Of a stretch of 64,000 nt of DNA, positions 62,410 to 64,000 are shown in pieces. The stretch spans positions 1 through 64,000 of the forward strand of contig CAYXOX010000001.1 of assembly GCA_964466745.1 (NCBI GenBank), in the 5' to 3' direction. A model generated the notes under the pieces. It was not told the origin of the DNA, did no database searches, and saw only the letters and a list, made by a program, of their open reading frames with translations. Within the stretch, counting starts at the first letter, position 1. Each line of letters starts with the position of its first letter. Source of the stretch: CAYXOX01 sp964466745. GTDB taxonomy: Bacteria > Pseudomonadota > Alphaproteobacteria > Rhodobacterales > Rhodobacteraceae. The translations under genes and the position numbers were made by a program.

Positions 62410-63410
62410 GCCGCGCCGGACCCGGCAGCTTGCGCGGCGATCGCGCGCCAGCGACGGCAGGCCACCCGGTGCGCTGTCCCGGCCTCGTCGAGCGCGGGCA
62501 CTTCGGAACGACAGGCCTCCTCGGCATGGGCGCAGCGGGGGGCGAAGGCGCAGCCCGGGGTCACCACCGAAAGATCGGGCGGCAGGCCGTCTATGGGCAC
62601 GAGCCGGGCCTGGGCCTTGGCATCGGGGTCGGGCAGCGAGCGCAGCAACCCGACGGTGTAGGGGTGCCGCGGGTGGCGGAAGACCTGCTCCACCGGGCCG
62701 ATCTCCACGATCCGCCCGGCATACATCACGGCGACACGATCGACGAGTCCGGCCACCACCCCGAGATCATGGCTGATCCAGATCACGCTCATCTTGGTGC
62801 GGTCCTGAAGCTCCTGAACGAGATTGAGGATCTGCGCCTGCACGGTGACGTCGAGCGCGGTGGTGGGCTCGTCGGCGATCAGGATGTCGGGTTCGCAGGC
62901 GAGGGCGATGGCAATGCCGATCCTCTGCCGCTGGCCGCCCGAGAACTCGTGGGGATAATCGTCGATCCGGTGGGGCGCGTCCGCGATCCCCACCGTCTCC
63001 AACGATTGTGTCGCGCGTTCGCGCGCGGCCCGGCGGTTCAGCCCCAGATGCAGCTGCGTACCCTCGACAAGCTGCTGGCCGACAGTGAGTAGCGGGTTCA
63101 GCGATGTCATCGGGTCCTGGAATACCATGGCGATGCGGCTGCCGCGGATGCGCCGGAGCTGCGAGGACGACAGTGCCAGCAGATCCCGCCCGTCGAACAG
63201 GATCTGCCCGCCCGTGATCCTGGCGACGCGCCTCGGCAACAGGCCGAGGATCGAGAGAACGCTGGCTGACTTGCCCGATCCGCTTTCGCCGACGATTGCC
63301 AGCGATTCGCCCTTGGCGACTGAGTAGTCGACCCCGTTAAGGGCGTGGACGACCCCGGTATCCGTGGTGAAGCGGATTCGCAGATCGCGGACTTCGAGCA
63401 TCGCGCTCAT
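62406..63410 (-). CDS. Dpp/Opp-type ABC transporter ATP-binding protein (DppD-like)
   Basis: 334-residue ATPase: Walker A GESGSGKSA, QDPMTSLNPLL, signature FSGGQRQRIGIAIAL, Walker B ILIADEPTTALDVT and C-terminal Cys region GCAFAPRCAHAEEAC. ATG at 63410 opens the conserved LEVRDLRIRF start. It is the first gene of the minus-strand operon that ends with the TetR-RidA regulator, and it faces a divergent gene starting at 63941 across about 530 bases. Confidence 0.92.
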   Translation of the reverse strand: MSAMLEVRDLRIRFTTDTGVVHALNGVDYSVAKGESLAIVGESGSGKSASVLSILGLLPRRVARITGGQILFDGRDLLALSSSQLRRIRGSRIAMVFQDPMTSLNPLLTVGQQLVEGTQLHLGLNRRAARERATQSLETVGIADAPHRIDDYPHEFSGGQRQRIGIAIALACEPDILIADEPTTALDVTVQAQILNLVQELQDRTKMSVIWISHDLGVVAGLVDRVAVMYAGRIVEIGPVEQVFRHPRHPYTVGLLRSLPDPDAKAQARLVPIDGLPPDLSVVTPGCAFAPRCAHAEEACRSEVPALDEAGTAHRVACRRWRAIAAQAAGSGAA

Positions 63411-63940
63411 GCCACGCCCGGTCGCACGGGGTTTCCGGCGCCGCTGCGGCCGGTGCGCGCAAGTGCCAGTTCCTGCTGCCGGATCATCGCCGCACAACCC
63501 CTTCAATCCGCATAGGCAGCTCGCCGACTCGCCGCCACTCCAGGCACGAGGATGCAGCTCGGCTTCCAGGCGCCGGGTGGACGATGGCGGCTCTCGCAGG
63601 TCCGGTCAAGCCATGCATTATACCAGTTGCTCTGACTCGCCAGAGAAGGGGCCTCCAAGAATGATCTCAATACATTGTTGCTTTTCATACATAAATACTC
63701 GTGCCGTGCTGAATTCTTCAGCGATGGGAAAAGTCTCCGACCAAACGGTTCAACTGTTTGTTGACAGCTTGGCGTGCGTCGTATCCACTCGATTCAAGGC
63801 GTCCGTGCGCGCATCAGGGAGCAATGGGCCAGAAGTCGACGGACCAGAAGTCATGGTGCGACCCGCCGGGCGAGACCGGCGCGCCGCGCGCAACAAGGAC
63901 CCGGCAACGTCGCCAAATTCCCAAAAAAGGATGTGAAACG
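63411..63940. other. Divergent control region of cluster C
   Basis: 530 bases without a convincing gene between the DppD-like gene (minus strand) and the gene starting at 63941 (plus strand). The G+C falls to about 48% over 63601-63780 (hand count), unlike the rest of the window, and the stretch includes AT-rich runs near 63660-63720, the palindrome at 63742-63760 and a TTGACA directly after it. Open frames here are unlike any family and are judged spurious. It probably holds the promoters for both sides. Confidence 0.6.
63742..63760. promoter_or_regulatory. 19-bp palindrome next to a TTGACA box
   Basis: Half-sites CAAACGGTT and CAAACAGTT (other strand) match at eight of nine positions around a central C. 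TTGACA at 63761-63766 abuts it. Size and symmetry fit a TetR-type operator; the TetR-RidA protein encoded at the end of the same cluster is the obvious candidate, by inference only. It is unlike the two cluster B sites. Confidence 0.55.
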
Positions 63941-64000
63941 ATGATAGGATGGTCTCGATCCGCGCTCGCCGCCACGGCTGCCGCTGGCTTCGTGGGGTGC
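63941..64000 (+). CDS. Start of an exported protein, cut by the window end
   Basis: Twenty in-frame codons from the ATG at 63941 give MIGWSRSALAATAAAGFVGC, a basic start followed by a hydrophobic core ending in a possible lipobox FVGC. AAGGA lies about nine bases upstream. Given the divergent Dpp/Opp ATPases, a peptide-type substrate-binding protein is likely, but only the signal region is visible. Confidence 0.5.
   Translation, partial: MIGWSRSALAATAAAGFVGC

Noticed and set aside
63503..63688. Short minus-strand open frame of 61 codons upstream of the DppD-like gene
   Set aside because: No ribosome site, no recognisable motif, and it lies in the low-G+C promoter region.
63364..63936. Plus-strand open frame of 190 codons in the cluster C control region
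   Set aside because: It begins inside the DppD-like gene, has no family resemblance, and crosses the AT-rich promoter-like stretch.

Overview
The window (about 70% G+C, strongly GC-biased third positions) reads as the chromosome of a marine-type alphaproteobacterium of the family Rhodobacteraceae. This rests on gene content and order: argH-lipoprotein-DUF2834-lysA-DUF4175 gene, a DUF1491 gene next to era, the lepB-rnc-era order, an Mcd-type acyl-CoA dehydrogenase of the ethylmalonyl-CoA pathway, and MnmC encoded as two separate genes. The species cannot be named from the sequence. No rRNA, tRNA, CRISPR array, insertion sequence or phage gene was seen.

Layout. Bases 1-33,600 are mostly core genome: the argH end, lysA and dapA (arginine and lysine synthesis), a lytic transglycosylase, a DMT exporter, the divergent mnmD/mnmC2 pair for wobble-uridine modification, an FMN reductase, a uronate-dehydrogenase-like epimerase coupled to a ThDP enzyme, a TsoY/SLAC1-like membrane protein, smc, a TSUP exporter, mcd followed by an 89-bp tandem duplication, then recO, DUF1491, era, rnc and lepB. 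A deoC / Rap1a-like / two-domain aldehyde dehydrogenase operon, rpe and a sulfotransferase follow.

Bases 33,700-64,000 are an accessory catabolic region built around three ABC transport systems, each with its own regulator. (A) 33.7-46.2 kb: a substrate-binding-like protein without a signal peptide, an IclR regulator, a ribose-type transporter (binding protein, permease, double ATPase, permease), an SDR, a CaiB-type CoA-transferase, a mutarotase-like protein, a fused family-I CoA-transferase-fold protein that appears to lack the catalytic Glu, and an SMP-30 lactonase. (B) 46.3-57.1 kb: an IclR regulator, a MalK/UgpC-type ATPase with an SDR, a metallo-hydrolase, a DoeB-like deacylase, a MalEFG-type binding protein and permeases, a threonine-dehydratase-like enzyme, a RidA protein and a class V PLP enzyme. 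Two promoter regions in B carry the same operator-like palindrome. (C) 57.1-64 kb, minus strand: two Dpp/Opp-type ATPases, a metallo-hydrolase, a VAO-type flavoprotein, a flavodoxin-fold reductase and, last, a single 348-residue protein joining a RutR-like TetR repressor to a RidA domain. Across the divergent control region a secreted-protein gene begins at the window edge.

The strongest lead is the TetR-RidA fusion. Its RidA domain appears to lack the imine-hydrolysing arginine that the stand-alone RidA about 2 kb away keeps, which suggests a sensor made from a metabolite-handling enzyme. The CoA-linked sugar-type cluster A and the shared-operator cluster B look like pathways for substrates that cannot be named from sequence alone.
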